This document shows positions 1 to 8,035 of a stretch of 64,000 bases of DNA, piece by piece. The position numbers were made by a program, and so were the translations under genes. The notes below the pieces were generated by a model that worked only from the letters and a program-made list of their open reading frames with translations, was not told the origin of the DNA and ran no database searches. Source of the stretch: Cloacibacillus porcorum (GTDB lineage Bacteria; Synergistota; Synergistia; Synergistales; Synergistaceae); assembly GCF_001701045.1 (NCBI RefSeq), contig NZ_CP016757.1:947501-1011500 (forward strand), written 5' to 3'. How positions within the stretch are numbered: position 1 is the stretch's first letter; each line of letters opens with the position of its first letter.

Positions 1-1169
1 CAGTGCTTCTTTCAATGTACATCGCCGTTGCCGAAAAGCAGGGCGTACCGATGAACGCACTCTCAGGAACGATCCAGAACGATATCCTCAAGGAATACAT
101 AGCGCGCGGCACATATATCTTCCCTCCCAAGCCGTCAATGCGTCTCATCACCGACATTTTTGACTTCTGCTCGAAGAATATCCCGAAATGGAACACCATC
201 TCGATCTCCGGCTATCATATCCGTGAAGCCGGTTCGACCGCGATCCAGGAAGTGGCCTTCACGCTTGCCGACGGTATCGCCTACATTGAAGCGGCCATCA
301 AGGCCGGACAGGACCCGAACGTATTCGGAAAGCGCCTCTCCTTCTTCTTTAACGCGCATAACGACTTTATAGAAGAGGTTGCGAAGTTCCGCGCGGCGCG
401 CAAGGTTTGGGCACGCATTATGAAGGAGCGCTTCGGAGTCACCGAAAAGGGCGCCCAGATGCTCCGCTTCCACACCCAGACCGCCGGATGCACGCTGACG
501 GCGCAGCAGGCAGAGAACAACATCGTCCGCGTCGCCATTCAGACGATGGCGGCGGTATGCGGCGGCACCCAGTCGCTGCACACCAACAGCCTTGACGAAG
601 CTCTCGCCCTTCCGACGGACAAGAGCGTCCGCATCGCCCTCCGCACGCAGCAGATCGTCGCTTATGAGTCAGGCGTTACGAGCGTTGTAGACCCGCTTGC
701 CGGCAGCTACGCCATCGAGGCTCTTACAAAAGAGATCGAAGATGGCGCGTGGGAGTACATCAAGAAGATCGACGAGCTCGGCGGCATGATGACGGCCATC
801 GAGAAGGGATATCCGCAGAAGAACATCCAGGATGCGGCGTACCAGTATCAGAAATCTATCGAATCAGGCGACCGTATCATCGTTGGCGTCAACAAGTTCC
901 AGATCGAAGAAGACATGTCAGAGCGCAAACTCCTTAAGGTCGACGCAAGCGTAGGCGTGAACCAGATTAAGAAGCTCCGCGAAATGAAGGCGAACCGCGA
1001 CAACGTCAGAGTCAAGACGACGCTTGACGCAATCCGCGAGGGCGCGAAGGGCGACGCGAACCTTATGCCGCTCATCCTCGACGCCGTACACGCGTACGCG
1101 ACAGAGGGCGAGATCTGCGGCGTGCTCCGCGAGGTCTTTGGCGAGTACCAGGAGAACGTGGTTCTTTAG
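1..1169 (+). CDS. mcmA1: Methylmalonyl-CoA mutase large (catalytic) subunit, 5'-truncated by the window edge
   Basis: The catalytic TIM-barrel subunit of adenosylcobalamin-dependent methylmalonyl-CoA mutase, which interconverts succinyl-CoA and (R)-methylmalonyl-CoA. Only the C-terminal 388 residues are in the window; the reading frame is open from base 3 and the start lies upstream. Family hallmarks are visible: [20 protein letters not shown] near residue 70, a [13 protein letters not shown] block near residue 155, and [20 protein letters not shown] near residue 185. The B12-binding domain is absent because it is encoded separately by the next gene, as in split mutases. The stop codon TAG is followed 33 nt later by the start of the small subunit, so the two are co-transcribed. 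Family and split arrangement are clear; the exact physiological direction is inferred from the decarboxylase downstream. Confidence 0.93.
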   Translation, partial: VLLSMYIAVAEKQGVPMNALSGTIQNDILKEYIARGTYIFPPKPSMRLITDIFDFCSKNIPKWNTISISGYHIREAGSTAIQEVAFTLADGIAYIEAAIKAGQDPNVFGKRLSFFFNAHNDFIEEVAKFRAARKVWARIMKERFGVTEKGAQMLRFHTQTAGCTLTAQQAENNIVRVAIQTMAAVCGGTQSLHTNSLDEALALPTDKSVRIALRTQQIVAYESGVTSVVDPLAGSYAIEALTKEIEDGAWEYIKKIDELGGMMTAIEKGYPQKNIQDAAYQYQKSIESGDRIIVGVNKFQIEEDMSERKLLKVDASVGVNQIKKLREMKANRDNVRVKTTLDAIREGAKGDANLMPLILDAVHAYATEGEICGVLREVFGEYQENVVL

Positions 1170-1201
1170 AATCGCGAGTGCTTTTTAAGGAGGAAGAAAT
1201 T

Positions 1202-1615
1202 ATGGACCGTAAAATTCGCGTAGTTGTTGCGAAACCAGGACTTGACGGCCACGACCGTGGCGCGAAGGTCATAGCTAGAGCATTCAGAGACGCCGGCATG
1301 GAGGTCATCTACACAGGTCTCCGCCAGACACCGGAACAGATAGTTGCCACAGCGATCCAGGAAGACGCTGACGCCATCGGCATCAGCATTCTTTCGGGAG
1401 CGCATGAGTACTGCTTTAAGGCCATCATCGATCTTCTCAAAGAGAAGCACGCGGAGGACATCATCGTCTTCGGCGGCGGAGTCATTCCCGAAACTGACTA
1501 CCCGACGCTCCTCAGCTTCGGTGCAGGCGCGATCTTCGGCCCCGGAACGCCGACCACGGAGACGATTGAATGGCTCGAAAAGGCGGTAGCCGAAAAGAGA
1601 GCGAAAGAGGCGTAA
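1202..1615 (+). CDS. mcmA2: Methylmalonyl-CoA mutase B12-binding subunit
   Basis: Cobalamin-binding small subunit (137 aa) that partners the mutase catalytic subunit. It carries the DxHxxG cobalamin motif as [10 protein letters not shown] (about residues 15-24), where the His replaces the lower axial ligand of B12, then the flavodoxin-like GGG and PGT loops ([19 protein letters not shown]). The ATG at 1202 is chosen because AGGAGGAAG lies just upstream; an in-frame ATG at 1178 has no such site and would add an atypical acidic leader. It is followed after 4 nt by the epimerase, so the mutase subunits and epimerase form one transcriptional unit. Confidence 0.95.
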   Translation: MDRKIRVVVAKPGLDGHDRGAKVIARAFRDAGMEVIYTGLRQTPEQIVATAIQEDADAIGISILSGAHEYCFKAIIDLLKEKHAEDIIVFGGGVIPETDYPTLLSFGAGAIFGPGTPTTETIEWLEKAVAEKRAKEA

Positions 1616-1619
1616 AATT

Positions 1620-2024
1620 ATGGAAATTAAAAATGTAGATCATATCGGAGTAGCCGTAAAGAGCATCGACGAAGCTCTTAAATTCTGGGAGGATACCCTC
1701 GGCGTGAAGTGCCACGGCGTTGAAGAAGTCGCCGAGCAGAGAGTCAAAACAGCCTTCCTGCCCATTGATGACACGGAATTCGAGCTTCTTGAGGGAACGA
1801 CGGAGGACAGCCCTGTCTCAAAGTTCATTGAGAAAAACGGACAGGGAATCCAGCACGTCGCGGTCAGAGTCGCCGACATCGAAGCGGCGCTTGCCGAACT
1901 CAAAGAAAAGGGCGTGCGCCTTATCGATGAAAAGCCTCGTATTGGCGCGGGCGGCGCGAAGATCGCCTTTGTTCACCCGAAGGCCAGCGGCGGAGTGCTT
2001 CTTGAACTCTGCCAGCGCGATTAA
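1620..2024 (+). CDS. mce: Methylmalonyl-CoA epimerase
   Basis: A VOC-fold metalloenzyme of 134 aa that interconverts the (R) and (S) epimers of methylmalonyl-CoA, linking the mutase product to the decarboxylase. The two beta-alpha-beta-beta-beta modules begin at [13 protein letters not shown] and [12 protein letters not shown]. The metal-binding His residues in DHIGVAV and QHVAVRV and the terminal Glu in LLELCQ are present. Length matches the family. It starts 4 nt after the B12-subunit stop. Confidence 0.95.
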   Translation: MEIKNVDHIGVAVKSIDEALKFWEDTLGVKCHGVEEVAEQRVKTAFLPIDDTEFELLEGTTEDSPVSKFIEKNGQGIQHVAVRVADIEAALAELKEKGVRLIDEKPRIGAGGAKIAFVHPKASGGVLLELCQRD

Positions 2025-2039
2025 CTAAGGAAAAAGGCT

Positions 2040-2060
2040 CCCGTGCCAGGGCGGCACGGG
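2040..2060 (+). other. GC-rich intergenic hairpin between mce and mmdA
   Basis: A perfect 8-bp inverted repeat (CCCGTGCC / GGCACGGG) with a 5-nt loop, 16 nt after the mce stop. No T-run follows, so it is more likely an RNA-processing, attenuating or stabilising hairpin than an intrinsic terminator. It separates the mutase/epimerase part from the decarboxylase part of the cluster. Confidence 0.5.
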
Positions 2061-2151
2061 ATGCCTTGTCCATAGCACTACCTGTGGAAGAACGGCTATG
2101 CGGGGAGCTGGCCGGGCTTTCATCTAAGAAATTATGAGGAGGTAAGAAGTA

Positions 2152-3711
2152 ATGGCGGACAAAACGATCGACGAACTGTGCGCTGCTCTGGTTGCCAAAC
2201 GCGAAAAAGCGGCTCTTGGCGGCGGAGAAAAGGCCATCGCCAAACAGCACGACAAGGGTAAGATGACCGCACGTGAGCGCATCGACGCAGTTCTTGACCC
2301 CGGCAGCTTCGTGGAGATCGATGAATTTGTCGAGCACCGCTGCACCAACTTCGGGCTCGAAAAGACAACATTCCTCGGCGACGGCGTTGTAACCGGCTAC
2401 GGCACGATAGACGGACGTATAGTCTACGTATTCAGCCAGGATTTCACAGTAATGGGCGGTTCGCTTGGCGAAATGCACGCCAAAAAGATCTGCAAGGTTC
2501 TTGACCTTGCCCTTACGAACGGCGCCCCCTGCATCGGCATCAACGATTCAGGCGGAGCCCGTATTCAGGAGGCGGTCGACGCTCTTTCAGGTTACGGACA
2601 GATATTCTTCCGCAACGTCAAAGCCAGCGGCGTTATCCCGCAGTTCTCCATCATCGCCGGACCCTGTGCTGGCGGAGCCGTTTACAGCCCCGCGCTTACA
2701 GATTTTATCTTCATGGTAGACAAAGTCGGTATCATGCACATCACAGGCCCCGCGGTTATTAAGTCAGTCACCGGTGAAGACGTTACCTCCGAACAGATCG
2801 GCGGCGCCCGCGCCCACAACGCGACATCAGGCTGCGCGCACTTCTTCGCGGCTAATGAAGCCGAGTGCTACGCCCAGGTCCGCAAGGTAATGAGCTACCT
2901 TCCCAGCAACAACATGGAAGAGCCTCCCTACATGGAGACCGGAGACGATCCCTCGCGCATGGACGCGGAGCTTCGCGAGATAGTTCCGACAAACCCGAAC
3001 AGGGGTTACGATGTCCGCGACGTCATCAAAAAGGTCGTCGACAACGGAGATTTCTGCGAAGTGCAGGAGCTCTATGCAAAAAACATCGTCACCGGCTTTG
3101 CGAGAGTCGGCGGACGCGTCATCGGCATCATCGCCAACCAGGCTAAGTTCATGGCCGGATGCCTTGACATTGACGCCTCCGATAAGGCGAGCCGCCATAT
3201 CCGCATCTGCGATGCGTACAACCTTCCGATCGTGACATTTGAAGACGTCCCCGGATATCTCCCCGGACTCAATCAGGAGATGGGCGGTATCATCCGCCAC
3301 GGTGCGAAACTCCTCTATGCCTACAGCGAAGCAACGTCGCCGAAGATCACCATCGTCATGCGCAAGGCCTACGGCGGATCATATCTCGGCATGTGCAGCA
3401 AAGACCTGGGCGCGGACGTAGTCCTTGCCTGGCCGCAGGCTCAGATCGCGGTCATGGGCGCCGAGGGCGCGGCGAACATCATCTTCCGCAAGGAGATCGA
3501 TGCCGCCGAGGACAAGACTGCCAAGCGCGCGGAGAAGATCGAGGAATACAAAGAATCATTTGCGAACCCCTATCGCGCGGCGCAGCGCGGATTCGTTGAC
3601 CGCGTCATCCTCCCTGAGGAGACACGTCCCGCTCTCTATCAGGCACTTCTGATGACGGAGAGCAAGAGCGAACTTCGTCCGAAACGCAAGCATGGCATTC
3701 TGCCCAACTAA
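2152..3711 (+). CDS. mmdA: Methylmalonyl-CoA decarboxylase alpha subunit (carboxyltransferase)
   Basis: A 519-aa carboxyltransferase of the propionyl-CoA carboxylase beta / methylmalonyl-CoA decarboxylase alpha family. It moves the carboxyl group of (S)-methylmalonyl-CoA to the biotin carrier. Visible family landmarks: the early KGKMTARERIDAVLDPGSF block, GGSLGEMHAKKI, the crotonase-fold oxyanion stretch NDSGGARIQEAVDALSGYG, and the second domain with GIIANQAKFMAG and PGYLPGLNQEMGGIIRHGAK. GAGGTAAG lies upstream of the ATG. The downstream delta, biotin-carrier and membrane beta genes identify it as the Na+-pumping decarboxylase and not a carboxylase. Confidence 0.94.
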   Translation: MADKTIDELCAALVAKREKAALGGGEKAIAKQHDKGKMTARERIDAVLDPGSFVEIDEFVEHRCTNFGLEKTTFLGDGVVTGYGTIDGRIVYVFSQDFTVMGGSLGEMHAKKICKVLDLALTNGAPCIGINDSGGARIQEAVDALSGYGQIFFRNVKASGVIPQFSIIAGPCAGGAVYSPALTDFIFMVDKVGIMHITGPAVIKSVTGEDVTSEQIGGARAHNATSGCAHFFAANEAECYAQVRKVMSYLPSNNMEEPPYMETGDDPSRMDAELREIVPTNPNRGYDVRDVIKKVVDNGDFCEVQELYAKNIVTGFARVGGRVIGIIANQAKFMAGCLDIDASDKASRHIRICDAYNLPIVTFEDVPGYLPGLNQEMGGIIRHGAKLLYAYSEATSPKITIVMRKAYGGSYLGMCSKDLGADVVLAWPQAQIAVMGAEGAANIIFRKEIDAAEDKTAKRAEKIEEYKESFANPYRAAQRGFVDRVILPEETRPALYQALLMTESKSELRPKRKHGILPN

Positions 3712-3729
3712 GGCAGGGGGAAGCCAATT

Positions 3730-4116
3730 ATGACAGGACATATCAGTTCATATTTTGTCGGCGTCACAGGCGGGCTCACAATGTCGTTCATCGCCTTCAG
3801 CATCGTATTCATCGTCATCGTCGGGCTTATGCTCGTCATGATGGGGATGAAGCATGTATGTGCGGCGATCGACAACATGAGCAAGCCGAAGCCGGCCACA
3901 ACGGCGCAGCCGTCGCCGGCCCCTGCGGCGCCCGCTCCGGCGGCTCCCGCCGCGGCGGTCTCTGCCGACGACGACGAACTTCTCGCCGTAATATCGGCCG
4001 CCATCATGGCAGCTTGCGGATCAACAGCGCGCGTAGTTGCCTTCAGTCCGGTAAAAGCCCCCGTATCGACCGCATGGAAGAATGTGGGTAGGCTCCAGAA
4101 CACAGAAGGCTGCTAA
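3730..4116 (+). CDS. mmdD: Decarboxylase delta subunit (OadG/MmdD-like)
   Basis: Small membrane-anchored assembly subunit of the sodium-pump decarboxylase (128 aa). One N-terminal transmembrane helix (about residues 15-40, FIAFSIVFIVIVGLMLVMMG) is followed by a Pro/Ala-rich linker (about residues 55-78) and a soluble tail ending in WKNVGR, typical of OadG-type delta subunits. It lies 18 nt after mmdA. In this family the delta subunit ties the carboxyltransferase to the membrane complex; that role is taken from family knowledge. Confidence 0.88.
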   Translation: MTGHISSYFVGVTGGLTMSFIAFSIVFIVIVGLMLVMMGMKHVCAAIDNMSKPKPATTAQPSPAPAAPAPAAPAAAVSADDDELLAVISAAIMAACGSTARVVAFSPVKAPVSTAWKNVGRLQNTEGC

Positions 4117-4155
4117 GCCTCTGATAACAACAAAATTTTAGGAGGTTTTTTTCTG

Positions 4156-4560
4156 ATGTCACGCAAATACAGAGTCACCGTTAACGGAAAAGCATACGAC
4201 GTAGATGTTGAAGAGATGGGTGCAGGCGCGGCTCCTGCTCCCGTAGCGGCCCCCGCTCCTGTAGCGGCTCCGGCCCCTGTGGCGGCCCCCGCTCCCGCGG
4301 CGGCTCCGGCCCCTGCGGCAGCCCCTGCTCCCGCGGCCCCCGCAGGCGCAGGCTCGATCACCGCTCCGATGCCCGGTAAAGTCCTTAAGATCCTTGTCGC
4401 TCAGGGCGCGGCGGTAACCGCGGGCCAGCTCGTCATCATCCTCGAAGCGATGAAGATGGAAAATGAGATTTTCACCACCGTAGCGGGCTCAGTATCACAG
4501 ATCTGCTGCAAAGAAGGAGATACAGTCAGTACTGGCGACACACTCCTGGTCGTAGCGTAG
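4156..4560 (+). CDS. mmdC: Biotin carboxyl carrier (gamma) subunit of the decarboxylase
   Basis: Biotinyl carrier of 134 aa. An N-terminal strand region (MSRKYRVTVNGKAYDVDVEE) leads into a flexible Ala/Pro linker (about residues 24-66), then a biotinyl domain with the biotinylation motif EAMKMENE; the acceptor is Lys100. It shuttles the carboxyl group from the carboxyltransferase to the membrane beta subunit. AGGAGG lies 10 nt before the ATG. Confidence 0.95.
   Translation: MSRKYRVTVNGKAYDVDVEEMGAGAAPAPVAAPAPVAAPAPVAAPAPAAAPAPAAAPAPAAPAGAGSITAPMPGKVLKILVAQGAAVTAGQLVIILEAMKMENEIFTTVAGSVSQICCKEGDTVSTGDTLLVVA
4228..4350 (+). repeat. Tandem Ala-Pro codon repeat in mmdC
   Basis: Imperfect tandem repeats encoding about seven PAPVAA/PAPAAA units form the linker of the biotin carrier. 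Synonymous codons vary between units (GTA/GTG/GCG, CCT/CCC/CCG), so the protein repeat is kept while the DNA repeat has drifted. Such linkers change length easily by slippage. Confidence 0.85.
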
Positions 4561-4599
4561 TCTGCGTTCGTGCAGTCTTTTCCTAGGGAGGAAAACTGA

Positions 4600-5724
4600 A
4601 TGGAACTTTATATGACCGCACTAAAGGGTGTGGTGGAACAGTCAGGATTTGTTGCGCTGAACGGGCCTACGCTTGTTATGCTGCTCGTCTCCTTCATCCT
4701 GCTCTATCTCGCCATTGCGAAGGGCTTTGAGCCTCTGCTCCTTATGCCCATCGCCTTTGGATGCCTTCTGGTCAACCTGCCGCTCTCCGGTATCGTTGAT
4801 CCGGGCGGTTTCCTTTACTTTGTAAAATTTGGCATAGACCATGAGCTTTACCCGGTCATTATCTTTATGGGTATTGGCGCTCTGACCGACTTTGGCCCTC
4901 TGCTTGCGAACCCCATCACCTTCCTTCTCGGTGCTGCGGCGCAGATAGGAGTCTTTTTTGCGGTCATCGGCGCGATGTTCATGGGCTTCACGATCCAGGA
5001 GGCGGCTGGTATCGGCATCATCGGCGGCGCCGATGGTCCTACGGCCATCTACCTCTGCGCGAAGCTTGCCAAGGGTATCCTGCCAGCCGTCGCTGTCGCC
5101 GCCTACAGCTATATGTCGCTCGTGCCGCTGATACAGCCCCCCGTCATTAAGTTGCTGACGACGAAAAAGGACCGCGCGATCAAGATGGAGCAGCTGCGCC
5201 CCGTCACGCGCACAGAACGCATCCTCTTCCCGATCGTTTCTACGATCGCCTGCGGACTCGTTCTGCCGGCCTCAGTCCCCCTCGTGGGAATGCTGATGTT
5301 CGGGAACCTTATGCGCGAATGCGGCTGCACCGAGCGTCTCTCGCTCGCGGCGCAGAATGAGGTGCTCAACGCTACGACGATATTCCTCGGAATCTCCGTC
5401 GGCGCGACGATGAGCGCTGAGTCATTCCTCACACTGGCGACGATCAAGATCATCTGCCTCGGGCTCATCGCCTTCGTATTCAGCACCGCGGGCGGCGTCT
5501 GCTTCGGTCAGATCATGAAGGTTGTCTCCGGCGGCAAGATCAACCCGATCATCGGCGCGGCCGGCGTATCCGCCGTTCCGATGGCGGCGCGCGTCTGCCA
5601 GAAGGTGGTCTCGAAGGAGTTCCCGGGAAGCTACATCCTGATGCACGCTATGGGCCCTAATGTTGCCGGCGTTATCGGCACGGCCGTTGCGGCGGGAGCT
5701 ATGCTTACCCTGCTCTCCAAATAA
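4600..5724 (+). CDS. mmdB: Na+-pumping methylmalonyl-CoA decarboxylase beta subunit
   Basis: Integral membrane subunit of 374 aa (OadB/MmdB family) that decarboxylates carboxybiotin and exports Na+. Many hydrophobic segments are visible. Family signatures include GALTDFGPLLANP (about residues 92-104), the GIIGGADGPTAIY loop that holds the essential Asp (about 138-150), and the C-terminal GAAGVSAVPMAARV with HAMGPNVAGVIGTAVAAG. It has AGGGAGGAAAA upstream and closes the operon; a palindromic repeat begins 2 nt after its stop codon. Confidence 0.95.
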   Translation: MELYMTALKGVVEQSGFVALNGPTLVMLLVSFILLYLAIAKGFEPLLLMPIAFGCLLVNLPLSGIVDPGGFLYFVKFGIDHELYPVIIFMGIGALTDFGPLLANPITFLLGAAAQIGVFFAVIGAMFMGFTIQEAAGIGIIGGADGPTAIYLCAKLAKGILPAVAVAAYSYMSLVPLIQPPVIKLLTTKKDRAIKMEQLRPVTRTERILFPIVSTIACGLVLPASVPLVGMLMFGNLMRECGCTERLSLAAQNEVLNATTIFLGISVGATMSAESFLTLATIKIICLGLIAFVFSTAGGVCFGQIMKVVSGGKINPIIGAAGVSAVPMAARVCQKVVSKEFPGSYILMHAMGPNVAGVIGTAVAAGAMLTLLSK

Positions 5725-5726
5725 CA

Positions 5727-5852
5727 AAATCGGCGTTTATAAGCACGATTTGCGTCATAACTCAGGGTTCTGGTGTCCTCGCCGTATGAAAATACGGCTC
5801 CGGTACCAGAGCCCTGAGTTATTTAGCAACTCGCACTTCTAAACGCCGATTT
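5727..5852. repeat. 126-bp palindromic repeat element, copy A
   Basis: Two 48-nt arms (5727-5774 and 5805-5852) are imperfect inverted copies of each other, starting AAATCGGCGTTTA at each outer end. The 30-nt centre folds into a tip hairpin CCGTAT-GAAA-ATACGG. It starts 2 nt after the mmdB stop codon, so it will form a long hairpin at the 3' end of that transcript. A second member of the same length is at 6281-6406. Confidence 0.8.
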
Positions 5853-5904
5853 CCTTCTGGTAGGAAAAGAGATAGGCAGCGATTTATCGTTTACCCTATC
5901 GATG

Positions 5905-6261
5905 ATAAACGGCGGTTTAGCTTCTAAAGGCTGAACTGTGAATTATGGTTTTGCAAGATTTTCGGCTCCCTCTCTGAGGGAGAGTTGACCTTAGGTTCTC
6001 CCGCGGCTTTGCCGCGGACTCTGTTTGGCATGGAAACCGCGCTAAACAGAGCAACACTCCTTCCGTCTCGCTGCAAGAGCGGCGGCGATCCACCTCTGAT
6101 GTAACTACCAGCCGAATGATGGAAAAACTAAGTTCGACGACGAAAATCAATAGATTTTCTGTCTCACTTATCGCACAAATCAGAGGGGCTTTGATTTGGC
6201 TCCCTGACGCCTCGGAGAGGAAGGCTATAAGGGCAAAGCCAAAAGCTAAATCGCTGTTTAT
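5905..6261. repeat. Nested repeat element between the two palindromes (copy B type)
   Basis: Bounded by 19-nt inverted repeats (5905-5923 and 6243-6261) that match at 17 of 19 positions and start ATAAAC at the outer ends. The interior contains several short hairpins: CTCCCTC/GAGGGAG near 5970, CCGCGGC/GCCGCGG near 6001-6020, and CTCTGTTT/AAACAGAG near 6020-6052. The left and right flanks (about 5883-5919 and 6257-6293) also look like diverged direct copies of each other. No convincing coding frame is present. It resembles a non-autonomous, MITE-like element; this interpretation is inference. Confidence 0.5.
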
Positions 6262-6280
6262 GTTTTACCATATCGAAGAT

Positions 6281-6406
6281 AAATCGGCGTTTAGACGTGC
6301 GAATAACGAAATAACTGAGGGCTTGGCAAGCGGAGGCGCACTAAAGTGCGGTGAGTATTGCCAAGCCCTCGGTTATGAAGTTAGTCGTGCGTATAAACGC
6401 CGATTT
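6281..6406. repeat. 126-bp palindromic repeat element, copy C
   Basis: Same architecture and exact length as copy A: 48-nt arms at 6281-6328 and 6359-6406 around a 30-nt centre with the tip hairpin CGCAC-TAAA-GTGCG. Arm sequences match those of copy A closely at the outer 13 nt and in the GAGGG-type inner part. The right arm overlaps the stop codon of the GNAT gene (6405-6407, minus strand), so it lies at the 3' end of that transcript. Confidence 0.8.
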
Positions 6407-6911
6407 ATGGGAGATTATATCTCCCCATGACAAGAAGATCCGCGTATTTCCCGTCTTTCATGAAGGCGTATTTGAGACGCCCTTCTGTTTGAAAACCGAG
6501 CGATTCGTACAAATGAATCGCGCCGGCGTTGTCGGCCACAACCTCAAGGTCAACGCGGACAAGCATCAGCCATTTGTCGGCTATCTCCAGCAGCTGCGAG
6601 AGGATTGCGCGGCCGACGCCCATATTGTGATAACCGGCGTGTACGATGAGCGCGACAGAGGCGGTGTGGCGCAGGCGCGCTTTTTCTGTGAGGCGCAGCA
6701 CGCCGTTGCCGATCACCTTTTCTCCCTCCGGCGTATCGATGACCGCCGAAAGCACAGGATCATTCGGCCCGATAGACTTCATTACCTTTTCCGTGAACGC
6801 CACGCTCTCCGAAAAAAGCGTCGGTATCGTCTCAATGACTCCGCGCATGGAACGTATCTCGTTGATATCCGCAATGTCGCTCTCTTTGAATGGCCTGATC
6901 CTAAATTTCAT
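6405..6911 (-). CDS. GNAT-family N-acetyltransferase
   Basis: A 168-aa GCN5-related acetyltransferase using acetyl-CoA; the substrate is unknown. Visible landmarks are the N-terminal RPFKESDIADINEIRS segment, strand 4 (ASVALIVHAGYHNMGVG) with a Q/RxxGxG/A-like pyrophosphate loop at HNMGVGRAI, and the C-terminal DNAGAIHLYESLGFQTEGRLKYAF typical of RimI-like members. The ATG at 6911 is preceded by AGGAGTGGG; an upstream in-frame ATG at 6941 lacks a site. It is transcribed towards mmdB and its stop codon lies within a palindromic repeat. It does not appear to belong to the neighbouring pathways. Confidence 0.85.
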   Translation of the reverse strand: MKFRIRPFKESDIADINEIRSMRGVIETIPTLFSESVAFTEKVMKSIGPNDPVLSAVIDTPEGEKVIGNGVLRLTEKARLRHTASVALIVHAGYHNMGVGRAILSQLLEIADKWLMLVRVDLEVVADNAGAIHLYESLGFQTEGRLKYAFMKDGKYADLLVMGRYNLP

Positions 6912-7060
6912 TCTTCCCACTCCTAGCTTCTGGCTCAACATAATGGTTACAGCCTGACTTAAATAAAATTATCTCATATTCTTCAAGTTGATCACTGAAA
7001 AACTTGAAGTCTATGCAAATATTATTTCTTTATCTATCAATAGAGTGTGAAAAAATTCAT

Positions 7061-7089
7061 TTGACAAATTTTTTATAAAATGGTATAAC
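7061..7089 (+). promoter_or_regulatory. Sigma-70-type promoter of the AT-rich GRE island
   Basis: TTGACA at 7061-7066 and TATAAC at 7084-7089 are separated by 17 nt. It is followed by an operator-like palindrome and then the SDR gene. This is the first of two good promoters in the island; the other precedes the GRE. Confidence 0.7.
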
Positions 7090-7125
7090 TTGTGATAGAA
7101 ATTTTGAATCCCAAAATAGAATAAG

Positions 7126-7148
7126 GATTCTATATCTAATATAGAATC
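7126..7148 (+). promoter_or_regulatory. Perfect operator-like palindrome downstream of the promoter
   Basis: Ten-nt arms GATTCTATAT and ATATAGAATC are separated by 3 nt, about 30 nt downstream of the expected transcription start. A half-site TATAGAATCC recurs at about 12113-12122, downstream of the GRE promoter. The likely binder is the GntR-family protein encoded at 15551-16234; this assignment is inference. Confidence 0.55.
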
Positions 7149-7225
7149 TATATAGGAGGTGCTGATATTTAGCTTTCATGTATTAAGTAACATGACGTGT
7201 TTAGTCTGAAAGGGAGATGAGATTT

Positions 7226-7975
7226 TTGAGGTTTCTTCGAAAAGTTGTCATGATCACAGGTGCTTCTGGTGGTATTGGTCAAGCTTTGGCCAAAGGGTTT
7301 GCTAGAGAAGGGGCAACTATCGCCCTAGTGGGGAGGAATAAGGAGAGGACGGAAGAAATTGCTAGGCGTACGGGAGCGGTTTACCACTCAACGTTGGAGA
7401 TAACAAAATCGGAGAATTGTAAAAAGATAATAGATGATGTCTTTAACTTAACGGGATCTCTTGATGTACTTGTTAATAATGCCGGTGCTATGTTCAGAGG
7501 AGATGTTGTAGATACTCCCGATGATGAATGGCTTAAACTTTTTGATATTAATGTTCACGCGGTCTTTTATCTTTCTAGGGAGGCCATACGGCTTATGCGG
7601 GAACATAAAATAGCGGGGAACATTGTACAGGTAGCGTCGAATAGTGCTCTTAGCGGACGCAAGGGGCATATCGCCTACGCAACTACAAAAGGAGCAGTAG
7701 TGCAAATGACACGTTGCATGGCTTTAGACTGTGCCTCAGATGGAATACGCATAAACGCTGTATGCCCTGGTGCAACTGATACTGCGATGCCAATGTCAAA
7801 GCATAGTGCACCAATATCACGTGAACGTCTATTAGAAAACTGTCGTCAGAGCATCCCATTGCAAAGAATAGCCGACCCAGAAGAGGTTGTGCGTTCAATT
7901 CTCTTCTTAGCATCTGAAGACTCTAGTTATGTAACTGGCACGACACTTTCCGTAGATGGTGGAACTACAGCATAG
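7226..7975 (+). CDS. Short-chain dehydrogenase/reductase
   Basis: Classical SDR of about 249 aa that should oxidise or reduce a hydroxyl/keto group with NAD(P). Visible motifs are the TGASGGIG cofactor loop, NNAG, the catalytic Ser (ASNSALSG), YATTK (Tyr and Lys), and the C-terminal YVTGTTLSVDGG. Start choice is uncertain: AGGGAG at 7211-7216 abuts the ATG at 7217, whereas the TTG at 7226 has a 9-nt spacing and is preferred here. It is the first gene of the AT-rich cluster and may act on a hydroxylated amino acid or a derivative; the substrate cannot be told from sequence. Confidence 0.9.
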   Translation: MRFLRKVVMITGASGGIGQALAKGFAREGATIALVGRNKERTEEIARRTGAVYHSTLEITKSENCKKIIDDVFNLTGSLDVLVNNAGAMFRGDVVDTPDDEWLKLFDINVHAVFYLSREAIRLMREHKIAGNIVQVASNSALSGRKGHIAYATTKGAVVQMTRCMALDCASDGIRINAVCPGATDTAMPMSKHSAPISRERLLENCRQSIPLQRIADPEEVVRSILFLASEDSSYVTGTTLSVDGGTTA

Positions 7976-8035
7976 TCTGATTACGTTTCAATATATTATG
8001 AGCAATATATATTTATTCGAAGGGTGGCTGAAGTT

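Noticed and set aside
4228-4350. Alternating GC-rich repeats in the biotin carrier as a possible CRISPR-like or recombination repeat
   Set aside because: The units are coding, in frame, with synonymous drift, and encode the standard Ala/Pro linker of biotin carriers.
6351-6926. Plus-strand open frame of 191 codons over the acetyltransferase
   Set aside because: It is antisense to a clear GNAT gene, starts inside a palindromic repeat and shows no domain.
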